Positions 1-11,080 of a stretch of DNA of 64,000 nucleotides are shown piece by piece. Where the stretch lies: the NCBI GenBank assembly GCA_003290165.1, contig QNQO01002077.1, positions 97,753 through 161,752 on the forward strand, read 5' to 3'. The DNA comes from Berberis thunbergii. Its lineage: Eukaryota; Streptophyta; Magnoliopsida; Ranunculales; Berberidaceae. The notes below the pieces were generated by a model. It saw nothing but the letters and a program-made list of their open reading frames with translations, was not told the DNA's origin and ran no database searches. The translations under genes and the position numbers were made by a program. The first letter of the stretch is position 1, and every line of letters begins with the position of its first letter.

Positions 1-632
1 ACATTGCAAATTTGAGAAGAGAAAATGGGATGAATTTGTGTGGCTCTATAGACAAGATGCATCACCTTCAAAAGTTAACCATCCAGGCATTAGAAAAAGA
101 CGAATTTCTTCAATTGCAGTTTGTATCATCTCCTCCCTCACTTCTTCAGAATTTGCATCTGAATGGGCGTCTAGAAAAGTTACCTGCCTGGGTACTCTCC
201 CTTAAAAACCTTAATGAAATTATGTTAAGCTTCTCAAGATTAAGTGAAGATCCATTGAAAGCATTCCAAACTTTACCTAATCTAGAACAGATCATGCTTT
301 CTGACAATGCATATGTTGGAGAGGAGTTGCATTTTCAGGCTGGCAGTTTTCAGAAACTCGAGAAGTTAACCCTTTATGGATTAGAAATGTTGCATTCATT
401 GGTGATACAGAAAGGTGCACTACCCAACCTTCAAGATATGAGTATTGAAAATTGTCAGCATTTAAGGGAGATGCCCACAGGCATAGCAGATCTCAAGAAG
501 CTCAAAACTCTGTCCTTTTATCAAATGCCGAATGGTTTCACGAGGAAGCTTGCACAAGATGGTGGCGAAGATTACTGGAAAGTGAAGCATGTACCACGAG
601 TTCAATTTGTTGATCCGGTTGAAGAAGACTGA
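1..632 (+). CDS. NLR-A: C-terminal LRR end of a CNL resistance protein (5' part outside window)
   Basis: The frame is open from position 3 to the TGA at 630-632 and encodes about 209 residues of leucine-rich repeats. It matches, residue for residue in long stretches, the last quarter of NLR-C and NLR-D in this window, ending in the shared block around GGEDYWKVKHVPRVQF. In this family the LRR domain senses or regulates, and acts with a CC and NB-ARC domain in intracellular pathogen recognition; those domains lie upstream of the window. No stop or frameshift is seen in the visible part. The gene ends at the ancestral TGA that NLR-D has lost. Seen: LRR frame and terminal block. Inferred: that the missing upstream part is normal. 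Confidence 0.9.
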   Translation, partial: IANLRRENGMNLCGSIDKMHHLQKLTIQALEKDEFLQLQFVSSPPSLLQNLHLNGRLEKLPAWVLSLKNLNEIMLSFSRLSEDPLKAFQTLPNLEQIMLSDNAYVGEELHFQAGSFQKLEKLTLYGLEMLHSLVIQKGALPNLQDMSIENCQHLREMPTGIADLKKLKTLSFYQMPNGFTRKLAQDGGEDYWKVKHVPRVQFVDPVEED

Positions 633-1314
633 GTCGGTATAAACTGATCTGGTGTGTATCTCAAACTCTCTACATCCTTTTAACTTCCTCAGTACCATTG
701 CTATATTAGATTTTTATTTGAATTGTTACTTTCTTGTTTTGTACTGGTTTGACTCGAGAAAGCTACATACAAGTTATCAATCCCAGCTCTTTCTTTACAA
801 ACAATTTATTTCAATGATTTTTGAATTTATCAAATAAATGAAGTGAGGATTTGTTTAGTAAAGCTGTCAGGCATGTTGTTACAAGTTCAATTTAAGAAAG
901 GACTAAGTCATGTTAGTAGTTAAGTTAAAATTGCTTGTATTATTGATTAATCTGCCTCTTATCTATTTTTGACGATATGATGCACTCACATCACACCATG
1001 TGGTTGGATTTGTAATAGGTGGGGTGAGAACATCGGAAGTGAGGATCCAATAATGCAGAGGAGGCCATGGTGGCTGGCAAGAAAATTCTGTGCAGTAACT
1101 TTTCATTCACAAAGTGGGCGTTTTTCCCTGTTTAAGTGTGTAATAAGTTGATATATTGTGTGTGCATGTGGTGATTGAAATGTAAAAGCTGACTTTGTTA
1201 TGTTTGTATTAGTATTGTATTGTTGTGTGTTATTTATTAGTACAATTTGATGTTGATTATTTATTGTATTATTATTGTGTCAAGAGTTTAAGCATTGGGT
1301 TATCATTCATGGTG
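633..1314 (+). other. 3' flank / probable 3' UTR of NLR-A
   Basis: This non-coding stretch is homologous to the 3' flanks of NLR-B, -C and -D. It contains a conserved tail at about 1017-1066 (GGTGGGGTGAGAACATC ... GCAGAGGAGG) preceded by TTTGTAATAG, which looks like a splice acceptor for a 3' UTR exon. No protein is encoded; the open frame at 652-837 is simply the translation of the former UTR. Confidence 0.6.
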
Positions 1315-1442
1315 GTGCACTCTGCAACCTTCAACATGTGTTTATTTTGAGATGTGAGAAATTAAAGGAGGTGCCCACGGGTATAGCAGACCCCGCCAAG
1401 CTCAAATCGCTGCCTTTTTCAAATACGCCAACGATTTCATGA
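1315..1442 (+). pseudogene. Relic of a second LRR terminal segment behind NLR-A
   Basis: The sequence aligns by eye with the end of the NLR LRR domain (NLR-A bases about 415-545): it keeps the phrase for a lead-in of GCACT..CAACCTTCAA, then GAGRTGCCCACRGG, GCAGA and AAGCTCAAA. Frames are broken and there is no intact CDS. Similar relics follow NLR-C and NLR-D at the same relative place, so the ancestral unit already carried it before the cluster was duplicated. Confidence 0.65.
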
Positions 1443-2603
1443 GTTATCATTGACTGTCTTTTTTTTTTCAATTAATCCTACTGCAATGAACTTGATTTTG
1501 AATTTTAATGCAATTGATGCTTAATGTCGCTAACGATATTGAACATGAGATAATTGGATGAAAACTTGTCTCTGAAAATAAAAGATGGGAATTACATCTT
1601 CAACTTAAAGAAATTATAAACTAGGTTGAGAAAAGCATGAAGTGAAAGAGTAGCATAAAAAGATCAGTTTGGCAATGAAGGCACAATGAGCTACTTCACA
1701 TAGTGGAAGCTCATAGGTGCAAAAGTCGACCCCTTATCTAATTTTGGGCATAATTTCTGCTGGTTGAAACTATCAGTGTTCTCCTATGCGAGCTACCAAG
1801 ACGTCCATGAACTGTGTAACTATTTTTCACTATTTTTGTGTTAGTAGGTGGCTTCAGTATCCTCTCGTGTTGCATGCAGTGTGTTGTGTCATGAGTTAAA
1901 ATCTGAGAGAAAATGATAAAAACATTTGCAACAAGAAATGTGCTGTCATAATCATTCAAGGTTTCAGATAATTCGGTTATTTTGTTTCTCTGCCATCTAC
2001 TAGTTGGGTTTCCTTTCTTTGCCTCAGTTCTGTGCTCTAGGCCCGATAAAGTTGATTGTTTCAGTCCTGAATACCACTCTTCCTTTGAGGTTGGTCTGCA
2101 GGACACTTCCTTTATGAGGTAGGAAGTGAGGAAGAGTGCTTTGAAACAAGTAGAAAACAAAGAAGAGAGTGCAATATAAGAACATATGAATAATGAAGGC
2201 TCTCAACATACTTGTTAAAGAGTCTGATAGATTAACTTCCACCTCAACAGCAAAGATTATATGAAGTAGAAGATGTGCAATAACATGTCAAGGATTACCG
2301 GAATGAAGAAATAAAAGCTGCATTTACGAGAGTGATTGATGGTGATGGTAAAGTTTGCCATGGAGCAAGTGAACAATAAAAAAATTGAAGAAGTGGATGA
2401 GGTAAATGTATTGGAGATGAAAAAAAGATGACAAAGTGACTTATCCCCCGACTGAAGGAGGATGATAAAATGTCTCAAATCCAACCATTCATGAAATAAA
2501 AATCAATTTGAAGAATAAAAAGACATCCAAGCTGAATGCTATAAATGGGTCCTCAAGTTCAAGTGGGGTATAGGAATGTAGATTTATCAGAAAAATTGGA
2601 GTT
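1443..2603. other. Intergenic stretch without recognisable gene
   Basis: AT-rich DNA. Open frames on the minus strand (up to 140 codons) show no recognisable domain. Around 1890-1960 there is faint similarity to 12060-12130 (ATCTGAGAGAAAATG and AATGTGCTG), which is upstream of NLR-C, so this is probably decayed NLR flank. Confidence 0.4.
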
Positions 2604-3730
2604 TTAAGGCCCCTGCTAGTGCAACACTCTTCCTTTGGAAAGTCAGTCACGACCCGCTCTCTATATTGTCTAACTTAGTTCGGGTTCATGTCTATATTAT
2701 TGACAATCATTATGTGTTTTGTAACAACCACACAAAAGATGTTGTACATCTATTCATTCTCTGCCCGGTAACTAGTTGGCTCTGGATGTTGTCCTTTCTT
2801 CCTATCAACTGGCACAATCCATTACTTCTCCCACTTTTTATTAAATGTTTTTTCCAATATCTTTAGAAGACGGCTAACAAGCAACTTGACTCTGGAGAAA
2901 TTTTCTCTCAGTTTATGATGACAATCCTTTTATCTATTTGGCGCCTCTGTTACAACATAGTGTTCAACAATGCCAAATTTCACACCAACGCTTTCTCAAC
3001 TATCCTTCACAGCGTTCGCTCTCACTGGTCCTCTCTTCGGCTTAGTCCTGATTCGTATGGTACCAAGCTTACTCTTCGCTCGACACCTCTCATCTTCAGT
3101 ACAGCCAATGGGGCTTCCCGCCACAATCATCTCCCCATCCCCCCTCGGCCCTTCGGGGCCCACCGCTGCACTTGTAGCAAGTAGCCTCGAGCTCATCCAA
3201 GCTCAAATTGAGTTCGCAACACACGTTCCCTTAACCTACGCCTCTCATCCTCTCCTGAGCCGTCCATTCTTATTGATCCTAATTCAATTATTGTTAACTT
3301 TGATGCTTGTTTTTTTTATCATACAAAACAGGGGGCTGTGGGCGTCATAGCGATGGATCTTGGCCACTGTTTATAGTATGATTCCTGATAAGATCTTGGA
3401 CAACACTATGACTAAGCTCTATGCAGGCGAGACAACCTTTTGTTGATTCAAGCCCAATGTTGGCGGACAAGTTTCATCTTTTTTGACTCTAATAATTTGC
3501 TGGAGGCACTTTCTTCAGAAAACACCAACTCAACTTTTGCTTTGGATTGGGTTTTGCGTCCATTTTTTTAGAATATTAAGCGTCTTTTCCTTTTGCTTTC
3601 TAATTGGCATTGTAAATATATCAGTAGAAACCTCAATATGGAGGCTCACCAATTGGCAGCTCGAGCTGGCCAAGGATTGTATGACTTTGCTTAATATATA
3701 TATGCATAACGCTTTAACAAAAAGACAATA
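2604..3730 (+). pseudogene. LINE ORF2 C-terminal remnant (zinc-binding RVT domain and RNase H)
   Basis: Broken frames on the plus strand resemble the end of a plant L1-type ORF2. First comes a zf-RVT-like block (FLWKVSHDP, then C-N-N-H and VVHLFILCP..SWLW, about 2620-2850). An IWR..YNIVFNNAKF segment (2930-2990) is typical of the stretch before RNase H. Then follows an RNase H-like region with VNFDACF (about 3293), a later region of DSNNLLEAL, and N-MEAHQLAARA near 3635-3665. Stops and frameshifts are present throughout. No endonuclease or reverse-transcriptase core is present, so the copy is 5'-truncated and dead. The A-rich stretch near 3938-3960 may be its tail. Confidence 0.65.
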
Positions 3731-3962
3731 GGGATTTTGAAGAAGACCGGTCTAAATATGAATTCAACGATACTATTCAGCTCCAAATGTCAGATCAACG
3801 AAGAGCAATAGGAAGAAGTTTAATCAACATCTCCATAAAGATTTTGTGTTCTATTAACTTCGTTGAGGATCCACGTTCCTCCAATTTATGTATTTATTTA
3901 GTTTTCAATAAAATATCTCCTTCGGATTTATTTAAACAAAAAAATAAAAATAAAAAAATACC

Positions 3963-4205
3963 TCTTGTTGTTCAAGTTCAACTATGTAATTATGAAACAT
4001 TTTGAAATTATAACCATTTTGTTTTAGCCCTAGTATTCGAAGCCAAAGGGAACAAATTACATGGAGAAAACATCATTCATTATGTATACAAATAAATGAA
4101 TGTCACTTTCTCCATCTGCATGGTATGTTCCAAGCCATTGCTCTTGAGGGTCCCAAGATGTTTGTTTCTCACTGACATTCACATGGAGTACTCCTGTACT
4201 AAGGA
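3963..4205 (+). promoter_or_regulatory. Relic of an NLR upstream region
   Basis: The stretch TGAAATTATAACCATTTTG followed by GAAGCCAAAGGGAA matches the DNA about 130-190 bp upstream of the start codons of NLR-C and NLR-D. It therefore derives from an NLR promoter, now separated from NLR-B coding sequence by LINE ORF1 DNA. Whether it still drives transcription is unknown. Confidence 0.6.
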
Positions 4206-4214
4206 TAAGTAATC

Positions 4215-4966
4215 AAAGCAACTCGTGAACTAAGCCGCCGCCTAAAGCTCTCGACTGCTAGGGTCGACTGGCCCCCGCTCTCTCTAGTCTTCGTCTCTCG
4301 TCCTGGCCACCGCTCTCTCTAGCATGTCTCTCGTCCTGGGCATTGACGGAATACTGTCCAGCCTTCAAAAATCTCTTTTTTGGCCGTTTCTAGGTCTGGC
4401 TCGGTCAGGGAGCATCTTGCTATGACGGCTCCTATAGCTGTCATTACTTCTTCTCCCCCAATGGGAAGTAGGAAACCTGTGGAAGAGGCTTCTTTCGCTT
4501 AAATACTTGGAAAAATACTGGTTGATGAGGTTACGGAAACACATGTAGAGGGAACTAGATTTCGGAAAGATGGAGAGCCGGCCATTGGGCTCACGACATC
4601 TGATGAAACTCGTGGGGAAGATTTTTTGGAAAAGCATGTGATTGTTTTAAAGTTCTCTAGCTACAGACCTACTTTAGAAGATATTCCAGATTCGATTATT
4701 CGAACCTGGGGGATTCTAGGTGATTTCTCGTTACGTTTGCTAGATCATTGTCACGTTCTTGTCCGGCTCCAATCAGAAGCGGAAGCAAAAAAAGTCTTGT
4801 CGAGAGACTCTTTCTTGATTTGAGGAGTTCGATTTAAAGCTTTCCGCTGGCATGATGGTTTCAGTTTGAAAGCAGATCCGAAATCGGTTCCATTATGGGT
4901 AGAATTGCATAACTTGCCTTTGCATTTATTTCACCCCCCTCTTTTGAAAGCAATTGTGAATTCTTT
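4215..4966 (+). pseudogene. LINE ORF1 N-terminal fragment (DUF4283) fused to NLR-B
   Basis: The plus strand encodes a degraded copy of the first about 190 residues of the intact LINE ORF1 found at 17316-19331, including the DUF4283 stretch (KHVIVLKFSSYRPTLEDI, HVLVRLQSEAEAKKVLSRD, LPLHLFHPP). A TGA at 4821-4823 replaces an arginine codon of the intact copy (LIRG to LI-stop-G). The fragment ends abruptly after the codons for AIVNSF, where NLR NB-ARC sequence starts in the same reading frame. The region before 4370 resembles LINE 5' UTR. Confidence 0.85.
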
Positions 4967-6992
4967 CTTGATCATGCAATTCCAAGAATCGATGAAGGAT
5001 TCAATTTCTCCACTGGTGGACGAGAAACTGGAGAGGATTCAGCTGATTGACAAACTTAGGAGCTATCTTCAAGGAAAGAGGTATGTGGCTATTCTTGATG
5101 ACGTTTGGAGTGTCGAACTATGGAGTTCCTTGAAAAATGCATTGCTCGAGAATCATTGCTATAGTAGAATCATTGTCACCACGTGTGATAATGGTGTTGC
5201 TTATTCATTTGTTGATTCTCCTTCACATGATTGCAATCTCTCTCCCTTGCCTCTGGAAGATGGCTTGAATCTTTTCTATAAAAAGGCGTTTGGATCGGAT
5301 TTCAAGGGACAATGGCCACCGGACTTGGAGGATTTGTCTAAGAAAATCGTAATGAGAAGTGGAGGTCTTCCCCTGGGAATTGTGGCAATGGGTGGTCTTC
5401 TTTTGACAAAAGAAAAGACCTTCTTGGAATGGAAGAAATTTCATGATAGCCTTTCTTCTAATTTAGGAGACGATCCCAACCTTCGGAGTATAATGAAAAT
5501 CATCTCACTCAGCTACCAAGACCTGCCTTATTACCTTAAATTGTGTTTTCTTTACTTTGGACTTTTTCCAGAGGATTATGAAATATGGTCTGATAAGTTA
5601 ACTAATTTGTGGATAGCCGAAGGATTTGTGAAAGTTAAAATGGGGAAAATGCTAGAAGAAGTTGCAGAAGATTATCTTGACCAACTTGTAAGGAGGAATT
5701 TGGTGCAAGCATATCCATCAACTGTGTATACTGATGTAAAAGTTTGCAAAGTTCACGATCTGATGCGTGACTATATTCTCTCTAGATCTATGGAGGAAGA
5801 TTTTCGTGATGTTCTTGGTTCTAATGCCACTGGCAGTTTAATTGTGAACAGCCGGCGACTTTCCATTCAAAGCATACCCAATAGAGATGATGCCCTAGAA
5901 GGTATAAGTACACCATCTGTTACTCGTTCACTTTTAGTATTTCAATTGGATGAGTTGCCCAACTCTACGATGCACACATTTCTTTCTAGTTTTGTGCTAC
6001 TAAAGGTACTTAGCCTCAGAGATGCACCTTTGGAGGATTTTCCTTACGAGGTCACAAAGCTACTGCAATTGAGGTATTTGGATATTGGTGGTACTCTTAT
6101 CAAGGGGCTTCCAGATACGATGGCCAAACTACAAGATCTTGAAACTTTGTATCTAGAAAACACACGTGTGATTGAATTGCCGCTTGCAATCCTGAAGCTT
6201 CGAAAATTGCGACATATTCGAGCTTTTCATAAACAAAATAAACTAATCATTGTGCCAGAGAGAATTGGGCTTTTGCCTAACTTGCGAAGTCTAACCAGGG
6301 TTGATGGGAATCAAGGAACTAATTTAATCAAGGAGTTGGGAAACTTAACTCAGATGAGGATACTATCAATTGCTAATTTGAGAAGAGAAAATGTGATGAA
6401 TTTGTGCGCCTCTATTGAGAAGATGCATCAAGTCTTAATCATCCGCGCATCAGAAGAAGGTGAATTTCTTGAATTGCAGTTTGTTTCTTCTCCTCCCTCA
6501 CTTCTTCAGAATTTGCATTTGTTTGGGCATCTAGAAAAGTGATTTGATTGGGTACTCTCCCTTAAAAACCTCAACGAAATTAAGTTAGTGCATTCAAGAT
6601 TAACTGAGGATCCATTGAAAGCATTGCGAAGTTTACCTAATCTAGAATACATCCTGCTTAATGACAATGCATATGTTGGAGAGGAGTTTCATTTTCAGGC
6701 CGACAGTTTTCAGAAACTCAAGACGTTAACCCTTTATGGATTAGAAATGTTGCATTCATTGGTGATACAGAAAGGTGCACTACCCAACATTCAAGAAATG
6801 AGTATTGGAAATTGTCAGCGATTAAAGGAGATGCCCACAGGCATAGCAGACCTCAAGAAGCTAAAAAATTTGTCCTTTCATCGTATGCTGAATGGTTTCA
6901 AGAAGAAGCTAGCACAAGATGGAGGCGAAGACTACTGGAAAGTGAAGCATGTACCACGAATTCAATTCCTTGGTCCAACTGAAGAAGATTGA
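4967..6992 (+). pseudogene. NLR-B: truncated CNL resistance gene (CC and P-loop lost, one nonsense codon)
   Basis: The frame starts inside the NB-ARC domain at a point matching about residue 245 of NLR-D (LI.QFQE). It keeps kinase-2 (AILDDVW), RNBS-B (SRIIVTTCD), GLPL (GGLPLGIVAMGG), RNBS-D (CFLYFGLFPEDYEI), a VHD motif in place of MHD (KVHDLMRDY) and the LRRs. The CC domain and nucleotide-binding P-loop are gone, replaced by LINE ORF1 sequence. An in-frame TGA at 6540-6542 stands where the paralogues have TTA; downstream the same frame stays open to the normal TGA at 6990-6992. Without a P-loop it cannot act as a normal nucleotide switch. The upstream LINE part is in the same frame, so the long ORF 4866-6542 is a chimera. 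Confidence 0.85.
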
Positions 6993-7651
6993 GTTGGCAT
7001 AACTGATCTGGTGTGTCTCAAACTCTCTTCATCCTTTAATCTTCCTCAGTACCATTGCCATATTATGAGATTTTTCTTTTGAATTATTATTATTTTATTT
7101 TTTGTACTGGTTTGATTCGAGAATTGCTATATACGAGATTTCTATTCCAGGTTTTCATTGACAAAGATTATATTTCAATGATTTTTTAATTTCTCAAATA
7201 AATGAAGTGAGAACTTGTTGTTTAGTAAACCTGCTAAGCATATTCTTACAAGTTTAATTGAAGTGTGGTATATATCCCTTGCCTTATTTATCCAAAGAGA
7301 TGAATGAAGTTATGATTTCATACCAGTCATTCCATTAGAAAGGAAAAATCCATGGTAGTTCAGTTAAATTTGCTTGTATTATTGGTCAATCTAGCTACCC
7401 CAATCTATTTTCGACAATGATGCACTCCATTTGTTTGGATTTGTAGGTGGTGGGGCGAGAACACCTGAAGTGAGGATCAAATAATGCAGAGGAGGTCATG
7501 GTGCATAGCAAGAAAATTTTGTGCAGTAGCTGATTGTTTTGAAGTGTTGTGCATGAGGTTAAAAAAAATGTGTGCGTAGTGTGTTAGATGTAAGAGATGA
7601 TTTTGTTATGTTTTGAATTGTATTGTTGTGTTATGGATACTATCTGAGCCA
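6993..7651 (+). other. 3' flank of NLR-B
   Basis: Homologous to the flanks of the other NLRs, with the conserved 3' tail at about 7449-7495 (TGGGGCGAGAACACC ... GCAGAGGAGG). No gene is seen. It ends where a CACTA terminus begins. Confidence 0.6.
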
Positions 7652-8205
7652 CACTACAAAAAAAATTGACATCAGCAACGACTAAAATCCATTGCAAATT
7701 GACCCTAAACCGTAGCTAAAACGAATCAGTGACGGAAAGCCAACCGTCGCAATCCCGTAGCAACTATTATCGTCGCTATTTGAATCAGCGACGGCAAAAT
7801 AGCCGTGGCTAATTGGCGACAGCTACACACCGTCGCTAATTTCCAAATTCAAATACATATTAGCGACGGGCAAATTGTCGTGGCTAGCTAGTGACGTCTT
7901 CGTGCCGTCGCTAAGTACCAAATAGAAATGCCCATCAGCGACGACCAGATTACCATGGCTAGTTAGTGACGGCTTCGTGCCGTCGTTAAGTACCGAATAG
8001 AAATGAGCATCAGCGGCGGTCAGATTGTTGTGGCTAATTAGTGACGGCTTCGGGCCGTCGCTAAGTACCAAATAAAAATAACTATCAGCGACAGGCATAG
8101 TGTCGTGGCTAGTTAGTGACGGCTTGGTGCCGTCGCTAACTCCCGAATAGAAATACCCATTAGCGACGGGCAGATTGCCGTGGCTAACAAAATAAAATTA
8201 AAAAA
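7652..8205 (+). mobile_element. CACTA transposon end: terminus plus subterminal repeat array (fragment)
   Basis: It starts with CACTACAAAAAAAA, the typical CACTA (En/Spm) terminus. About 500 bp of short subterminal repeats follow, built on TAGCGACGG / CCGTCGCTA in alternating orientation at roughly 20-60 bp spacing. Such arrays are where CACTA transposase binds. No second terminus in inverted orientation is seen nearby, so this is a truncated end. The minus-strand ORF at 7823-8098 is the array translated, not a gene. Confidence 0.75.
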
Positions 8206-8458
8206 TGATTTTTTTTATAATAAAATTATATTAATTTTAAGATTTGGCATATACTTTTTTTGTCATTATATTAATTTTATAATAAAATTATATTAATTTT
8301 GAGATTTGGCAAATTATAAACATCTTAAACCTGAACAAAATTAAATTAATTTTCATATACTCAATAAATTGTCCATCACAAAAAAATACAATCCCAAATA
8401 CTATCAACCTCAAATTGAGATATAACTCACTTAAACTTAAATAACTACATAAATCATA
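8206..8458. other. AT-rich spacer, nothing recognised
   Basis: A very AT-rich stretch with an imperfect internal repeat (AATAAAATTATATTAATTTT occurs twice, near 8218 and 8280). No coding potential or known terminus is seen. Confidence 0.4.
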
Positions 8459-10257
8459 CCGCTGCACCTGTAGCAAGTAGCCTCGAGCTCATCCAAGCTC
8501 AAATTGAGTTCGCAGCACACTTTCCCTTAACCTACGCCTCTCATCCTCTCCTGAGCCTTCCATTCTTATTGATCCTAATTCAATTATTGTTAACTTTGAT
8601 GCTTGTTTTTTTTATCATACAAAACAGGGGGCTGTGGGCGACATAGCGATGGATCCTGGCCACTGTTTATAGTATGATTCCTGATAAGATCTTGGACAAC
8701 ACTATGACTGAGCTCTATGCAGGCGAGACAACCTTTTGTTGATTCAGGCCCAATGTTGGCGGACAAGTTTCATCTTTTGTGACTCTAATAATTTGCTGGA
8801 GGCACTTTCTTCAGAAAACACCAACTCAACTTTTGCTTTGGATTGGGTTTTGCGTCCATTTTTTTAGAATATTAAGCATCTTTTCCTTTTGTTTTCTAAT
8901 TGGCATTGTAAATATATCAATAGAAACCTCAATATGGAGGCTCACCAATTGGCAACTCGAGCTGGCCAAGGATTGTATGACTTTGCTTAATATATATATG
9001 CATAACGCTTTAACAAAAAAAAAAGACAATAGTGATTTTGAAGAAGACCGGTCTAAATATGAATTCAACGATACTATTCAGCTCCAGATGTCAGATCAAC
9101 GAAGAGCAATAGGAAGAAGTTTAATCAACATCTCCATAAAGATTTTGTGTTCTATTAACTTCGTTGAGGATCCACATTCCTCCAATTTATGTATTTATTT
9201 AGTTTTCAATAAAATATCTCCTTCGGAGTTTATTTAAACATAAAAAAAAATACCTCTTATTGTTCAAGTTCAACTATGTAATTATGAAACATTTTGAAAT
9301 TATAACCATTTTGTTTTAGCCCTAGTATTCAAAGCCAAAGGGAACAAATTACATGGAGAAAACATCATTCATTATATATACAAATAAATGAATGTCACTT
9401 TCTCTATCTGCATGGTATGTTCCAAGCCATTGCTCTTGAGGGTCCCAAGATGTTTGTTTCTCATTGACATTCACATGGAGTACTCCTGTACTAAGGATAA
9501 GTAATCAAAGCAACTCGTGAACTAAGCCCCCGCCTAAAGCTCTCGACTGCTAGGGTTGACTGGTCGTCGCTCTCTCTAGTCTTCGTCTCTCGTCCTGGCC
9601 ACCGCTCTCTCTAGCCTGTCTCTCGTCCTGGGCATTGACGGAATACTGTCCAGCCTTCAAAAATCTCTTTTTTGGCCGTTTCTAGGTCTGGCTCGGTCAG
9701 GGAGAATCTTGCTATGACGGCTCCTCTAGCCGTCATTACTTCCTCTCCCCCAATGGGAAGTAGGAAACCTGTGGAAGTGGCTTCTTTCGCCCAAATACTT
9801 GGAAAAATACTGGTTGATGAGGTTACGGAAACACATGTAGAGGGAACTAGATTCCGGAAAGATGGAGAGTCGGCCATTGGGCTTACGACATCTGATGAAA
9901 CTCGTGGAGAAGATTTGATGGAAAAGCATGTGATTGTTTAAAGTTCTCTAGCTACAGACCTACTTTAGAAGATATTCGAGATTCGATTCTTCGAACCTAG
10001 GGGATTCTAGGTGATTTTTTGCTACGTTTGCTAGATCATTGTCACGTTCTTGTCCGGCTCCAATCTGAAGCGGAAGCAAAAAAAGTCTTGTCGAGAGACT
10101 CTTTCTTGATTTGAGGAGTTCGATTTAAAGCTTTCCGCTGGCATGATGGTTTCAGTTTGAAAGCAGATCCGATATCGGTTCCATTATGGGTAGAGTTGTC
10201 TAACTTGCCTTTGCATTTATTTCACCCCCTCTTTTGAAAGCAATTGTGAATTCTTTT
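8459..10257 (+). repeat. Direct repeat, right copy: LINE RNase H end, NLR promoter relic, LINE ORF1 start
   Basis: Near-identical to 3163-4966. It contains a LINE RNase H remnant (8459-9040), an NLR-like upstream relic (about 9255-9480), and a LINE ORF1/DUF4283 fragment (about 9640-10257), in which a one-base deletion after VIV near 9940 and a stop break the frame. Unlike the left copy it does not continue into NLR NB-ARC; at about 10258 it meets LINE ORF1 DNA in the opposite orientation. Confidence 0.85.
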
Positions 10258-10745
10258 GGTGTTGATTAATCTCATTTTCAAACATGTTCTCAGTAAGTGA
10301 CTCAAATTTGTTTGACAACATAACATTTACCGGATCTTTGGGCACTGGCCTCTTAAAACCAATTCCCTCCTAGATTTCCTCACCCTGACTATTCTTTACG
10401 CCACTAGTGCCCACATCTGGATTCGTAACTTTATTTTTGTTGGCCACTGGAATATATTGTTGATTAGTGATTTTTGCTTCCATCTTGTGTTTCTCAATCT
10501 TCTCTTATTTCACCAAGTTGGTGTTCGCACATTGCCCTTATGACCTAACTTTTTTCTGCAGAAATCTTCGTGATGGCCTAGCAGTGAACAATAATTGCAA
10601 TATTTGAAACCCGGGTATTCAATCTTCTGCCAGAATCCCCCATTGTTAGCTCTGTCTATCCAAATTCTACTTGGTAACTTTTCACCAAAGTCATCTCCAC
10701 GCAAACACAGGCAGAACCCGGGCGTGATAAACATCGAGTATGGCT
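10258..10745 (-). pseudogene. LINE ORF1 central part in inverse orientation (CCHC zinc knuckle)
   Basis: Read on the minus strand, 10734-10510 encodes a block matching the intact LINE ORF1: RIWIDRANNGGFWQ then the CCHC knuckle C-N-Y-C..GHHEDFC. The reading continues downwards with a match to the LSNTFEALMEN region (here LSNKFESLTEN). It abuts the plus-strand ORF1 fragment head to head at about 10258, so two halves of ORF1 lie in opposite orientation. Stops are present; it is a dead fragment. Confidence 0.8.
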
Positions 10746-10936
10746 ATCCATGCCCATCATCTATCCATGTATATGCTCAGTATATGCTTCTTCAAGCATA
10801 TTCACATTAGTCTTGAAACCTAGGAAGCAGGGACATGTTATGACAAGGTTAACAAAAAAAAAAAAACAAAGGCAAGGCATGGATAGATAATATTTTTTAT
10901 TTTTTCATATAAAAAATAGTTTTATTTAAATTGCCA
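10746..10936. other. Short spacer without recognised content
   Basis: An A-rich run lies near 10853-10866 and AT-rich DNA follows. No gene is seen. Confidence 0.4.
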
Positions 10937-11080
10937 ACATGTGCTAGTTTAGCTGGTAAGATTTGCAGCGGATAGTTCACAAATCCAACGGTCGAATCTT
11001 GCTATACATTTAATGGTTCATGGATCCATTAAAACTCATGTTTGCCCTTCGAAAAATTTGAAAAAAAAAAAAAAAAAATA
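10937..11080 (+). mobile_element. Probable tRNA-derived SINE
   Basis: A Pol III-like A box (TAGTTTAGCTGGTAAG, about 10946-10961) is followed some 30 bp later by a B box (GGTCGAATCTT, 10990-11000). The unit then runs about 60 bp to a poly-A tail at 11061-11078. The short word TAAATT flanks both sides and may be a target duplication, though it is only 6 bp in AT-rich DNA. It does not fold as a complete tRNA with acceptor pairing, so it is called a SINE rather than a tRNA gene. Confidence 0.5.

Larger units (their letters stand above)
3163..4966 (+). repeat. Direct repeat, left copy (about 1.8 kb)
   Basis: This segment and 8459-10257 are near-identical over their whole length. Both run through the LINE RNase H end, an NLR-like promoter relic and a LINE ORF1 5' part in the same order. 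A single segmental duplication explains this better than separate insertions. The left copy runs on into NLR-B, the right copy into inverted LINE DNA. Confidence 0.85.

Noticed and set aside
1738..2160. 140-codon minus-strand ORF
   Set aside because: No recognisable domain, low-quality codon pattern, and partial similarity of the DNA to NLR flanking sequence.
7823..8098. 91-codon minus-strand ORF with internal amino-acid repeats
   Set aside because: It is the CACTA subterminal array read as protein; no recognised domain.
7652..8205. Regularly repeated short palindromic units suggested a CRISPR array or satellite
   Set aside because: Spacing and orientation are irregular, and the stretch starts with a CACTA terminus in a plant genome; it is a transposon subterminal array. 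The same holds for 23141-24010, 28325-28715 and 35331-35842.
10943..11000. Possible tRNA gene because of A- and B-box-like words
   Set aside because: No acceptor-stem pairing or anticodon loop can be drawn, and a poly-A tail follows; it fits a SINE better.
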